Below are positions 30,109 through 38,754 of a stretch of 50,636 nt of DNA, in pieces. The notes beneath the pieces are model-generated. The model saw nothing but the letters and a program-made list of their open reading frames with translations. It made no database searches and was not told the DNA's origin. Numbering within the stretch: position 1 is the first letter of the stretch; every line of letters starts with the position of its first letter. Source of the stretch: an uncultured Actinomycetes bacterium. Lineage in GTDB: Bacteria; Actinomycetota; Actinomycetes; Mycobacteriales; Mycobacteriaceae. Where the stretch lies: the NCBI GenBank assembly GCA_903877095.1, contig CAIRCP010000243.1, positions 1 to 50,636 of the forward strand. The letters are read 5' to 3'. The position numbers and the translations under genes are program-made.

Positions 30109-31076
30109 GCCACCTCCAGCAAATCCAGGATGTCCCATTCGGTCTCGCAGACCCGTCGACCGATCGTGGCCAGTTCCACCGATCGGGTCTGGCCGGACAG
30201 ATGGCGCTCGGCCTGGTAGCGGCAGATCATTCCCCAGCGCAGCGTGCCGAGCACCATCCACCAGTGCAGAGCCTGCCGATCCACCGATGCTTCGCCGGCC
30301 TGCTCATAGGCCGTGACGAACTCGTCGATGCCGCCCAGGCCGCCGGCGGCCATGCTCTCCGGCGCACCGAACCGCCACGCCCGGATGCAGAACCACGCCA
30401 GGTCCTCGTGGATGTCGCCGATGTGCACCAGCTCCCAGTCGAGAACCGCGGCGAGTCCGCCGCCGTCGACGATCAGATTGCCCATGCGGAAGTCGCCGTG
30501 CACCAGTCGTTTCGGCGCCGGTGCGGGCCGGTGGGTCCGCAGCCACCGGTAGGCCAATTCGAAGGTGGCGGTGGTGTCGCCCATGTCGTCGATCCGCTGC
30601 CGCCACTCTTCCAGTGGATCCTGCTCGGCGAGGCCCGCAGCGTCGCTGCGGGCCCGGTGGATGGCGGCCAGCGCCTGCGCGCACTGAACCAGAAGTCGCC
30701 CCCGGCCGGCATCGTCGAGTTGGCGCTGGATGCGCCGCACGATGGTCTCACCCGCGATCGCGTCACAGATCAGGAACGCATTGCCCAGTGGCGCAAGCGA
30801 ATCGGAGGCGAACAGGATGTGCGGTACCGGAGCGCCGGCTTCTGCGGCGGCGCGCTGCGCATCGGCCTCCAGTTCCATGCGCGCGAAGTGTTCGCCGCCT
30901 TCCAGTGGCGCGGCCCGCAGAATCAGCGCACGGCGCCGGTTTGCGGTCACCGCATCGAAGGCATAGGTCATCCGGCTCGCGCCGCCGGTCAACAGGTGGA
31001 GATTCTGCACGGCCGTGCCGTCGCCCAGGGTCGGGCGCAGCACGGATTCGAGCTTCTCGGCCAGTGGATCCGTCAC
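30105..31076 (-). CDS. APH/ACAD10-type kinase, putative hydroxyacyl-CoA kinase
   Basis: A 323-residue phosphotransferase-fold protein. LTGGASRMTYAF (29-40) is the nucleotide loop, VHGDFRMGNL (192-201) has the catalytic Asp195 and Asn200, and LDWE (212-215) the metal-binding Asp. The GGASRxTY and LRAAP motifs are those of the ACAD10/ACAD11 N-terminal kinase rather than antibiotic kinases. Next to an acyl-CoA dehydrogenase and a small partner, the likely reaction is phosphorylation of a 4-hydroxyacyl-CoA. It starts at a GTG overlapping the dehydrogenase stop (GTGA). Confidence 0.8.
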   Translation of the reverse strand: MTDPLAEKLESVLRPTLGDGTAVQNLHLLTGGASRMTYAFDAVTANRRRALILRAAPLEGGEHFARMELEADAQRAAAEAGAPVPHILFASDSLAPLGNAFLICDAIAGETIVRRIQRQLDDAGRGRLLVQCAQALAAIHRARSDAAGLAEQDPLEEWRQRIDDMGDTTATFELAYRWLRTHRPAPAPKRLVHGDFRMGNLIVDGGGLAAVLDWELVHIGDIHEDLAWFCIRAWRFGAPESMAAGGLGGIDEFVTAYEQAGEASVDRQALHWWMVLGTLRWGMICRYQAERHLSGQTRSVELATIGRRVCETEWDILDLLEVA

Positions 31077-32314
31077 GTGCGGCCGAACCCGAACAGCCGC
31101 TGGGCTACCCGGCGCATCTGTATCTCCTCGGCGCCCTCGGTGATCCGGTAGCGGCGGTGGTGCCGGTAGATGTGCTCGAACGGCTCATGCCGGCTGTAGC
31201 CGATGCCGCCGTGGATCTGCATGGCGCGGTCGGCGGCCTCGCATACCAGCCGGTTGGCCCGGTAGTTGGCCATCGACACCTTGTCGGACACCTCGATGTG
31301 GTGGTTGCGGTCCAGTTCCCAGGCGGCGTAGTAAACCAGCAGGCGCACCATCTGGGCTTCGGTCTGCAACTCCACCAGCGGCCACTGCACGGCCTGGTTG
31401 ACTGCCAGGGGCTTGCCGAAAGTCACTCTCTCCCGGGCGTATTGGACGGCCCGGTCGATGCAGTACTGCGCCGCACCGAGACTGCTGGCGGCCTGCCGGA
31501 TCCGGTTCTCGTGCAGGAAGGTCTGCGCCACGTCCAGTCCCCGGTCCACCTCGCCGAGCACCGCGTCGGCGGGCACCCGGACGTGGCGCAGCACCACCTC
31601 GCCGTGATCGCTGGGCATGTTGAACGTCCACCAGTAGTACGGGACCTCGAAACCATCGGCGTCGCAGGGCACCAGGAAGGCGGTGATACCCGCCGCCTTT
31701 CCCGGCTCCCCCGAGGTTCGGGCGAAGACGAGATCGTGGGTGGCGCGGTGCACCCCGGTGTTCCACCGCTTGGCGCCGTTGATCACCCAATCCGCACCGT
31801 CGCGAACCGCGGTCGTCTCCAGCCAGGTGGCGTCGCTGCCGTGGTCGGGTTCGGTGAGGCCGAAGGCCATCGACCGGGTGCCGGTGAGCATGGCCTCGAT
31901 CCACTCGTCCTTCTGCTCGCTCGTGCCGAACCGGTCCATCATGATCACCTGGGGGAAGTTCCCGACGATCGAGGACTCGTCCTGCAGGTCGTTGTGCAGG
32001 CCGAGTCCCTTGTGCGCCAGGTGTTCGCGGATGACGGCCATGTCGAGATTGGTGCCGTCGCGGCCGCCGAACTTCGACGGCAGTCCATATCTCAGCCAGC
32101 CGGCTTTGTCGGCGCGGCGGCGCATCTCATCGAGCAGGTCCTCCCACTCGCGGCGCGGCACGCCGCCGTTGTCGAGGTCGGTGCGGGCGAACTCGCGCCG
32201 GCGGTCGAAGTACTGCATGTGCTCGCGCTCCAGCGGCGTGATCTCGGCCTCGATGAAGGCGTCCATCTCGGCGAGCAGAGGCGGAAGATGTACGGGTACA
32301 GAAAAATCAGACAC
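31073..32314 (-). CDS. Acyl-CoA dehydrogenase family protein (ACAD10/11-LvaC type)
   Basis: A 413-residue flavoprotein. MAFGLTEPDHGSDATWLETTAVRDGADWVINGAKRW is the FAD/substrate region; RERVTFGKPLAVNQAVQWPL and MQIHGGIGYSRHEPFEHIYRHHRRYRITEGAEEIQM complete the family pattern, with the likely catalytic Glu near residue 393. Paired with the kinase, it may eliminate phosphate from a 4-phosphoacyl-CoA and yield a product for beta-oxidation, as LvaC does, rather than simply dehydrogenate. It lies 13 bases after the TetR gene and starts at a GTG. Confidence 0.85.
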   Translation of the reverse strand: MSDFSVPVHLPPLLAEMDAFIEAEITPLEREHMQYFDRRREFARTDLDNGGVPRREWEDLLDEMRRRADKAGWLRYGLPSKFGGRDGTNLDMAVIREHLAHKGLGLHNDLQDESSIVGNFPQVIMMDRFGTSEQKDEWIEAMLTGTRSMAFGLTEPDHGSDATWLETTAVRDGADWVINGAKRWNTGVHRATHDLVFARTSGEPGKAAGITAFLVPCDADGFEVPYYWWTFNMPSDHGEVVLRHVRVPADAVLGEVDRGLDVAQTFLHENRIRQAASSLGAAQYCIDRAVQYARERVTFGKPLAVNQAVQWPLVELQTEAQMVRLLVYYAAWELDRNHHIEVSDKVSMANYRANRLVCEAADRAMQIHGGIGYSRHEPFEHIYRHHRRYRITEGAEEIQMRRVAQRLFGFGRT

Positions 32315-32327
32315 GGGTGAAATCCAC

Positions 32328-32936
32328 TCATATCTCCTTCGAGTCGCCGTAGAGGGTCTTGCGCCAGATGGTCGACAACGTACGAATGGCCGCTTCGTCG
32401 GAGATCCCCTGGGTCAGGCATACCCCGGTGAACCTTTCGAACATCAAGGCGATCGCCAGAGCGGTGTGGTCGACGTCGAGGTCGCGGGCGAACCCCTTCT
32501 GCTGGGCGTGGCGCACCGAGGCGCTGACGATATCCATGCCGTAGCGGCGGAACCGGTTCTGCAGGGCGGCGAATCGCGGGTGGTTCGCCGCGAGCTGCTC
32601 GACGGCCACCATGATGCCGATGTTGGGTTTGAACATGTTCCAGTACACCGCGACCGCGGAGTCGAAGAAGTCGCCGCCGTCGGCCAGCTTCGGAAGCTCG
32701 ACGACATCGCGCAGGAAATCCTCGGCCAACGCTACGAGTAGTTCTTCCTTGTCGCTGAAGTAGCGGTAGAACACCGCGGGCGACTTTCCGGCCGCTGAGG
32801 TGATGTCCGCCAGGGTAGTTCCGTGGAAGCCGCTCTGGGCGAACAACTTTCGGGCGGCGTCCTCGATGGCCTGCTGGGTCTGGCGGCCCTTGGTCGAGAG
32901 GCGCTCAGGCGATGGCTCAGATGACGGCAAAGCCAC
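32328..32936 (-). CDS. TetR-family transcriptional regulator
   Basis: A 202-residue regulator. Residues ~18-65 carry the helix-turn-helix (IEDAARKLFAQSGFHGTTLADITSAAGKSPAVFYRYFSDKEELL). The C-terminal helices would bind a ligand, plausibly an acyl-CoA or pathway acid. It is embedded within the operon between the lyase and dehydrogenase genes; AAGGG precedes its GTG start. Its operator may be the AT-rich dyad at 37561-37582, which would make this an autoregulated catabolic operon; that is inference. Confidence 0.9.
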   Translation of the reverse strand: MALPSSEPSPERLSTKGRQTQQAIEDAARKLFAQSGFHGTTLADITSAAGKSPAVFYRYFSDKEELLVALAEDFLRDVVELPKLADGGDFFDSAVAVYWNMFKPNIGIMVAVEQLAANHPRFAALQNRFRRYGMDIVSASVRHAQQKGFARDLDVDHTALAIALMFERFTGVCLTQGISDEAAIRTLSTIWRKTLYGDSKEI

Positions 32937-32956
32937 CGGGACCCTTATCGTTCATG

Positions 32957-33862
32957 TCAGGGTGCCGTGATGCGGTCGCCGGCGCGCAGCAGCGCGCTCG
33001 GCAGTTCGTGGCCCACCACGGCGCGGGCCACCCGGGCCGCCTCGATCGCTGCCGCGAGGTCGACGTCGACGCCGATCCCGCTGTCGCGCAACAGGTAGAC
33101 CAGATCCTCGGTGGCGATGTTGCCGCTCGCGCCGGGAGCGAACGGGCAGCCGCCCAGGCCCCCGACCGAGGAGTCCAGCCGGCTCACCCCGGCGCTGACC
33201 GCCGCCCAGGCGCTGGCCAGGCCGACGCCGCGGGTGTTGTGGAAGTGCGCACCCAGTGGGCGCCCGCCGATGCGGGGGAGGACCTGTGCCACGAGGTCGC
33301 GAACCCGTCCGGGGGCGGCCGTTCCGATGGTGTCGGCGATGGCGATGCGGTCGACGCCGAATGCGCAGGCGGCGTCGACCACGTCGAGCACCCGCTGCGG
33401 CGGGGTGGGTCCGTCGAACGGGCAGTCCCACGAGGTGGCGACGATCACCTCGACGCTCACCCCGGCGGCACCGGCGATGCCGACGATGTCGGCGATCTGG
33501 GCGGTCGCCTCCGCGCTGCTGCGCCCGACGTTCGCCCGGCTGTGCCCGTCGGCGGCGGACACCACGTATTCCAGCGAACGGAACCCCGCGGCGATGGCGC
33601 GGTGCGCGCCGTTCGGACTGGCGACCAGCGCGGAGAATTCGATGTCGGGGTAGTCGGCCAGCGCTGCGGCGAGTTCCGGCGCATCGGCCAGTGCGGGCAC
33701 CTTCGAGGGGGAGACGAAGGCAGTGGCCTCGACTTCCCGGACTCCGGTGGCCGCGATGGCGGCCAGCAGTTCAAGCTTGGCCGACAACGGAATCGGGGTC
33801 TCGATCTGCAGACCGTCGCGCAGCGCGACCTCCCGGATGGTGACGTGCGTCGGGGTGCTCAC
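32957..33862 (-). CDS. HMG-CoA lyase family protein
   Basis: A 301-residue TIM-barrel lyase. EVALRDGLQIE holds the catalytic Arg-Asp, GAHFHNTRG the two metal-binding His residues, and GGLGGCPFAPGASGN the mobile-loop catalytic Cys, all intact. The family cleaves 3-hydroxy-3-methylglutaryl-CoA to acetoacetate and acetyl-CoA or performs similar retro-Claisen reactions on related acyl-CoAs. The GTG start overlaps the CoA-transferase stop (GTGA), so the CoA ester it cleaves is probably made by the neighbouring transferase. Confidence 0.9.
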   Translation of the reverse strand: MSTPTHVTIREVALRDGLQIETPIPLSAKLELLAAIAATGVREVEATAFVSPSKVPALADAPELAAALADYPDIEFSALVASPNGAHRAIAAGFRSLEYVVSAADGHSRANVGRSSAEATAQIADIVGIAGAAGVSVEVIVATSWDCPFDGPTPPQRVLDVVDAACAFGVDRIAIADTIGTAAPGRVRDLVAQVLPRIGGRPLGAHFHNTRGVGLASAWAAVSAGVSRLDSSVGGLGGCPFAPGASGNIATEDLVYLLRDSGIGVDVDLAAAIEAARVARAVVGHELPSALLRAGDRITAP

Positions 33863-35115
33863 AGGACTCCTTGCTCGGCCAGCGTGGCCAACTTTTCGGC
33901 GGACAGACCCAGCAGCCCGCGGTAGACCTCATCGTTGTGCCGGCCGGGTCGCGCCGATCCGGCCCTGCGCACACCGCCGGGACTCTCCGAGAGCACCGGA
34001 ACCACGCCGGGCCCGAGCACCGGCCGGCCGACTCGCTCGTCGAAATGTTCGACGAGCATGCCGCGGGCGCGGAACTGCGGATCGGCGACCACCTCGGCGA
34101 CGGTGTTGATCGGTCCGGCGATCACGCCTGCGGTACTGAGGGTTTCGATGATGTCGTGCGGCTGGCGGGTCGCCGCCCACTCGCCGATGATCCCGTCGAT
34201 CTCGTCCTGGTTGCGGCCACGGGCGACGTGGTCGACGAACCGGGGGTCGCCGGCGAGTTCGGGCTGCCCCATCGCCTCGCACATCCGCCGGAACACGGTG
34301 TCCTGATTGGCGGCGATCACCACCCAGCTGCCGTCGGCGCTGCGGTAGATGTTCGACGGCGCAATGCCTTCCAGGCGGGTTCCGGACGGGCCGCGCACCA
34401 CCCCGCCCATGTCGTAGTCGGGGATGGTGGACTCCTGCACGGCCAGGCACGCCTCGGTCAGCGCCGCGTCGACGACCTGGCCCTCGCCGGTGACGGTCCG
34501 CCGATACAGCGCCGCGAGCGCCCCCTGCGCGGCGAACATGCCGGCCAGCGAGTCGCCGAGAGACAGTGCCAGTCGCGGCGGCGGGCCGCCCGGGAAGCCG
34601 TTCATGTGCCGCAGCCCGCTGACGGCTTCGGCCACTGAGGCGTATCCGGCCTTGCCGGCGTCCGGCCCGGTCTGTCCGTAGCCGGAGACCCGCACCAGGA
34701 TGATGCCCCGATTGCGTTGGCGCAGAACGTCATAGCCCAGGTTCCACTTCTCCAGGGTGCCGGGCCGGAAGTTCTCGACGATGATGTCGGAGCGCTCGAC
34801 GAGGTCGAGGAAGAGTTCGCGGCCGCGGGGTTCGCGCAGATTCAGCGTGATGGACCGCTTGTTACGGGCGTGCACGGTCCAGAAGAAGTGCTTCCCGTCG
34901 ACCTCGGCCTGACCCCAGGTGCGGATCGGATCGGGCGAGCCCGGGGGTTCGATCTTGATGACGTCGGCGCCCATATCGCCGAGCAGTCGGCCGGCGAACG
35001 GGCCCGAGATCAGGGTGCCGACCTCGATGACCCGGATGCCGTCCAGCGCGCCGGGTCGATTCCCCGGGTCGCTTCGCTCCTGCCCGCCGGTCTCATCGGC
35101 GTTAGCGTCACCCAT
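33859..35115 (-). CDS. CaiB/BaiF family (class III) CoA transferase
   Basis: A 418-residue CoA transferase. LDGIRVIEVGTLISGPFAGRLLGDMGADVIKIEPPG is the N-terminal signature; SLGDSLAGMFAAQGALAAL contains the Asp equivalent to the catalytic residue of formyl-CoA transferase. The ATG at 35115 overlaps the hydrolase stop (ATGGGTGA); ATGs at 35145 and 35136 are alternatives. The segment before the conserved domain (GGQERSDPGNRPG) is encoded by a copy of the 36-bp repeat and is not part of the family fold. It transfers CoA to an unknown carboxylic acid. Confidence 0.88.
   Translation of the reverse strand: MGDANADETGGQERSDPGNRPGALDGIRVIEVGTLISGPFAGRLLGDMGADVIKIEPPGSPDPIRTWGQAEVDGKHFFWTVHARNKRSITLNLREPRGRELFLDLVERSDIIVENFRPGTLEKWNLGYDVLRQRNRGIILVRVSGYGQTGPDAGKAGYASVAEAVSGLRHMNGFPGGPPPRLALSLGDSLAGMFAAQGALAALYRRTVTGEGQVVDAALTEACLAVQESTIPDYDMGGVVRGPSGTRLEGIAPSNIYRSADGSWVVIAANQDTVFRRMCEAMGQPELAGDPRFVDHVARGRNQDEIDGIIGEWAATRQPHDIIETLSTAGVIAGPINTVAEVVADPQFRARGMLVEHFDERVGRPVLGPGVVPVLSESPGGVRRAGSARPGRHNDEVYRGLLGLSAEKLATLAEQGVL
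35051..35086. repeat. 36-bp repeat, single copy in the CoA-transferase gene
   Basis: This unit matches the tandem unit at 36980-37087 at 33 of 36 positions. It is in the same reading frame, giving GGQERSDPGNRP in the unconserved N-terminal extension of the CoA transferase. Confidence 0.8.
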
Positions 35116-36310
35116 CGCTGGGCCCCGAAAGGCCATGTCGCGCAAGCCAGTCGGTGATCAGGCTCACCGCCTTCCGCAACGTCTCGCGCTGTGCGGGACC
35201 GGTGTAGTAGTGGTTGGCGTCGGGGATCTCGTGCATCTCCTTCTCGGGATGGCCGATGGCCTCGTACAACCGCCGGGTGTGGCTGGGGGTGCAGGCGTCG
35301 TCGGCGAGGTTCCCGATCACCAGGGTGGGCACCGCGACGTCGCGCCCGCATTCCAGGCCATCGCCGTTGGCGTCGTCGTAACTCCACTGCGACAGCCAAC
35401 TGCGCAGCGAGCAGAACCGGCCCAGACCGACGGGTGAGTTGTTGACCACCCGCGGATCGCCCAGATAGCAGCTGCCCGGGGTCCGGTCGTTGGGGTCGAC
35501 GCCTCCGTCGAGCCAGCGCGGGTCCGCCATGGTGCCGTGCACGACGAAGCAGAACTCCTCGTCCCCGCGGCCTTGCGCGGCGAGCTCGGCCAATTTTTCT
35601 TTGACCCACCGGGTGATTCGCCGGTTGCGGTCGATCTGGGCCTGACGGTACCGCTCCAGGAATTCAGCGCTGTACGGCGGCTGATTGGGATTGTCCGGGT
35701 TGTACAGGTCCAGCTCCGGGTCACGCTTGGACGGATCGCTCTCGTCGAGAATCGAGGCGTCCAGCCACTCGGTCAGCGTGCCGTGCCGGCTGATGTGGGC
35801 GGCGAGCAGCATGACCCCGTCAGCCGGGATGAGCCCGAGCTTGGTGAGGTCCGGTCCGTCGCCGGCCGGGCTGGACGTGACGGTCGGGTGCTGGGCCTGC
35901 TGCTGATAGAACAGCGACAGCGATCCGCCACCGCTCCAGCCGGCCAGCACGATTTTGGAGTAACCCAGCCGGTTCTTGGCGTCGGAGATGACCTCGCCGA
36001 GGTCCTGGACCACCTTCTCCATCGTCAGCGACGAGTCGGTGCCGCGGAACCGGCTATTGGCGTAGATCACGTGGTGGCCGGCGCGGGCCAGCGCGTGCAC
36101 CATCGGCAGGTACGCGCCGCCCCCGATGGGGTGCATGAACACCACCGCGGTGTCGCTGTCTGATGTCGCCGGCCCGGCGGCTCCGGACGGGGTGTCGGGC
36201 TTGAGGTGGTAGCACTCCAGCACGACGATGTCGGCCAGACCGCCGTAGACGTCGCGGACGCCGGAGTCGTTGTTGTAGGCGACCAGATAAGGAATGCGGT
36301 CGTAGTGCAT
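35108..36310 (-). CDS. Alpha/beta hydrolase
   Basis: A 400-residue hydrolase. VVFMHPIGGGAYLPMVHALARAGHHVIYANSRFRGTDS precedes the nucleophile elbow GWSGGGS; PTLVIGNLADDACTPSHTRRLYEAI carries the likely acid Asp, and DANHYYTG the catalytic His. The ATG overlaps the dioxygenase stop by one base (TGATG). In this operon it could hydrolyse a ring-cleavage product, an ester or a lactone to give the acid that the CoA transferase activates; that is inference. No signal peptide. Confidence 0.85.
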   Translation of the reverse strand: MHYDRIPYLVAYNNDSGVRDVYGGLADIVVLECYHLKPDTPSGAAGPATSDSDTAVVFMHPIGGGAYLPMVHALARAGHHVIYANSRFRGTDSSLTMEKVVQDLGEVISDAKNRLGYSKIVLAGWSGGGSLSLFYQQQAQHPTVTSSPAGDGPDLTKLGLIPADGVMLLAAHISRHGTLTEWLDASILDESDPSKRDPELDLYNPDNPNQPPYSAEFLERYRQAQIDRNRRITRWVKEKLAELAAQGRGDEEFCFVVHGTMADPRWLDGGVDPNDRTPGSCYLGDPRVVNNSPVGLGRFCSLRSWLSQWSYDDANGDGLECGRDVAVPTLVIGNLADDACTPSHTRRLYEAIGHPEKEMHEIPDANHYYTGPAQRETLRKAVSLITDWLARHGLSGPSDG

Positions 36311-37533
36311 CAGTGCTGCCCCAGATCCGCGGCGAGCACTGCCGCCGACGGGATCAGGCGCCGCCGGGTGTCGATGGCGATCACCTTCCAGTCGACGCGG
36401 GTGTAGTCGTCGAACTTGCGCCGCGACCGCTCGCGGCCGGCCTCCGGGATGCCGTGATGCACGCCCTGGGGCGCGTGGCTGATCAACCCGGGCGGCATCG
36501 GGATGCCGTAGAGCGACCCGCCGTGGAAGAACGCGATCTCGTCGAAGTCGACGTTGCGGTGGTACCACGGCGTGCGCTCGGTGCCGGGCACCCCCTCGGC
36601 GGGCTTGGGCAGGAAGTTGCATACGTAGACGCCGGTCGCCTCCATGAACAGGTGCACCATCGGGGTCAGGTGCATGCTGTCGGAGGTGATGACGTTGTAG
36701 TCCTCGATGTTGAAGGTGAACGGGAAGTTGTCTCCGCGCCAGCCCACCACGTCCAGCGGATGGTGCTTGTAGAACAGTGAGGTGGTCTCGGTCCCGTCGC
36801 CGCCGTCCACCGGCCGGTGGAACAGCCGCACCTCGTATTCGTCGCGACCGTCGTCGTCGATCGCTTCCGGCTCCGGGATGCCGGCCAGGCCTGGGTCATA
36901 CGGCCAGTGCCGGCCCAGGGGGCCTGCCGGCGGTGTCCGGAACTCATCGGTGGCCTCGATCATCAGCCAGGTGTTCTGCCCGGGTCCATTCCCCGAGTCG
37001 CTGCGCTCCTGCCCGCCGGGTCCATTCCCCGAGTCGCTGCGCTCCTGCCCGCCGGGTCCATTCCCCGAGTCGCTGCGCTCCTGCCCGCCGCTGGAGGGCA
37101 GCTGCCGCCAGGTGCAGCCCTTGGGGATGTAGATCCAGTCGCCGGTGCGGTACTCCAGCGGGCCGAATTCGGTCTCCAGCCGGCCGCCGCCCTCATGCGC
37201 GAAGCACAGCAGGTCGCCGTCGACGTAGCGGACGTAGTGCGGCATGGCCTCAGCCCGGCGGCTCAGCATGACGCGGCAGTCGGGGTTGGAGAACAGCAGG
37301 AGCGGCGCACCGGCCGGGTCGGCGGCGTCGCCGGGGCTGAGTTGGCTGGCGAGGCAGTCGACCGGGCGGAGTGGGCCGGTGGCGCGGAAGGCGGTCGGGT
37401 CGTTGCGCCGCAACAGGTTGGCGGTCCGCCCGGTGAACCCGCCGCGCCCCAACTCGTCGTCCTTGAGGCCGTCGAGGTCGGCGTGCATCCGCCGCGGCAT
37501 GGTGCCTTTACGCAGTTGAACGAACGATTCCAT
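36310..37533 (-). CDS. Homogentisate 1,2-dioxygenase family protein with repeat insertion
   Basis: A 407-residue two-cupin-fold protein. FYKHHPLDVVGWRGDNFPFTFNIED, YHRNVDFDEIAFFHGG and HAPQGVHHGIPE are the conserved homogentisate-dioxygenase segments; His325, Glu332 and a His at 359/360 are the candidate Fe(II) ligands. Residues ~149-184 are three identical 12-residue units (GGQERSDSGNGP) from the 36-bp DNA repeat, lying in a loop after TGDWIYIPKGCTWRQLPSS and interrupting the N-terminal cupin. No maleylacetoacetate isomerase or fumarylacetoacetase is nearby, so the substrate may not be homogentisate. The ATG at 37533 has GGGA upstream; 37545 is an alternative. Confidence 0.85.
   Translation of the reverse strand: MESFVQLRKGTMPRRMHADLDGLKDDELGRGGFTGRTANLLRRNDPTAFRATGPLRPVDCLASQLSPGDAADPAGAPLLLFSNPDCRVMLSRRAEAMPHYVRYVDGDLLCFAHEGGGRLETEFGPLEYRTGDWIYIPKGCTWRQLPSSGGQERSDSGNGPGGQERSDSGNGPGGQERSDSGNGPGQNTWLMIEATDEFRTPPAGPLGRHWPYDPGLAGIPEPEAIDDDGRDEYEVRLFHRPVDGGDGTETTSLFYKHHPLDVVGWRGDNFPFTFNIEDYNVITSDSMHLTPMVHLFMEATGVYVCNFLPKPAEGVPGTERTPWYHRNVDFDEIAFFHGGSLYGIPMPPGLISHAPQGVHHGIPEAGRERSRRKFDDYTRVDWKVIAIDTRRRLIPSAAVLAADLGQH
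36980..37087. repeat. Three perfect tandem copies of a 36-bp repeat
   Basis: Three identical 36-bp units (36980-37015, 37016-37051, 37052-37087), each beginning CCGGGTCCATTCCCCGAGTC and ending with a CTGCGCTCCTGCCCG-type core. They sit in frame in the dioxygenase gene. A diverged unit lies at 35051 and a core at 2546. Confidence 0.95.
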
Positions 37534-37560
37534 AGCTGTTCCCATCGGGTTGAGGACACA

Positions 37561-37582
37561 AAACTAAAAGTGACTTTAGTTT
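37561..37582. promoter_or_regulatory. AT-rich dyad at the head of the nine-gene operon
   Basis: AAACTAAA (37561-37568) and TTTAGTTT (37575-37582) are perfect 8-bp arms with a 6-base spacer, extended imperfectly by ACA/TGT. It is strikingly A/T-rich for this genome. It lies 28 bases upstream of the dioxygenase ATG and over a possible -10 (TAGTTT) on the minus strand. The 37534-37713 region is the divergent promoter shared with the Ag85 gene. TetR-type operators have this form. Confidence 0.6.
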
Positions 37583-37704
37583 TTGTTCTCGATGAGGACA
37601 AGCTCGGATCACGACTCGGCAACCCGCAGCGGGTTTCGTCCTGCGACGGCATCGTGTGTTTTACTTCAGGCTGCAATCCGGTGAGCGGAGCAATAGAAAG
37701 CTGA

Positions 37705-38691
<987 letters not shown>

Positions 38692-38700
38692 GCCGCACAG

Positions 38701-38744
38701 ACGAAAGCGGGCCCCCGGCTGAAATGCCGGCGGCCCGCTTTCGT
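38701..38744. terminator. Strong bidirectional terminator
   Basis: ACGAAAGCGGGCC (38701-38713) pairs perfectly over 13 bases with GGCCCGCTTTCGT (38732-38744), and CCGGC/GCCGG pair inside the loop. It lies between the convergent Ag85 (+) and fadE23 (-) genes and can serve both. Confidence 0.9.
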
Positions 38745-38754
38745 TACCGGCCGT

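Noticed and set aside
36980..37087. Tandem repeats considered as a CRISPR array
   Set aside because: Units are directly adjacent with no spacers and lie within an open coding frame; no cas genes are present.
36310..37533. Loss of an iron ligand in the homogentisate-dioxygenase-like protein (Asp where human HGD has Glu341)
   Set aside because: In many bacterial members the motif reads HRN-x-D-x-DE with the Glu one residue later, so this is normal variation.
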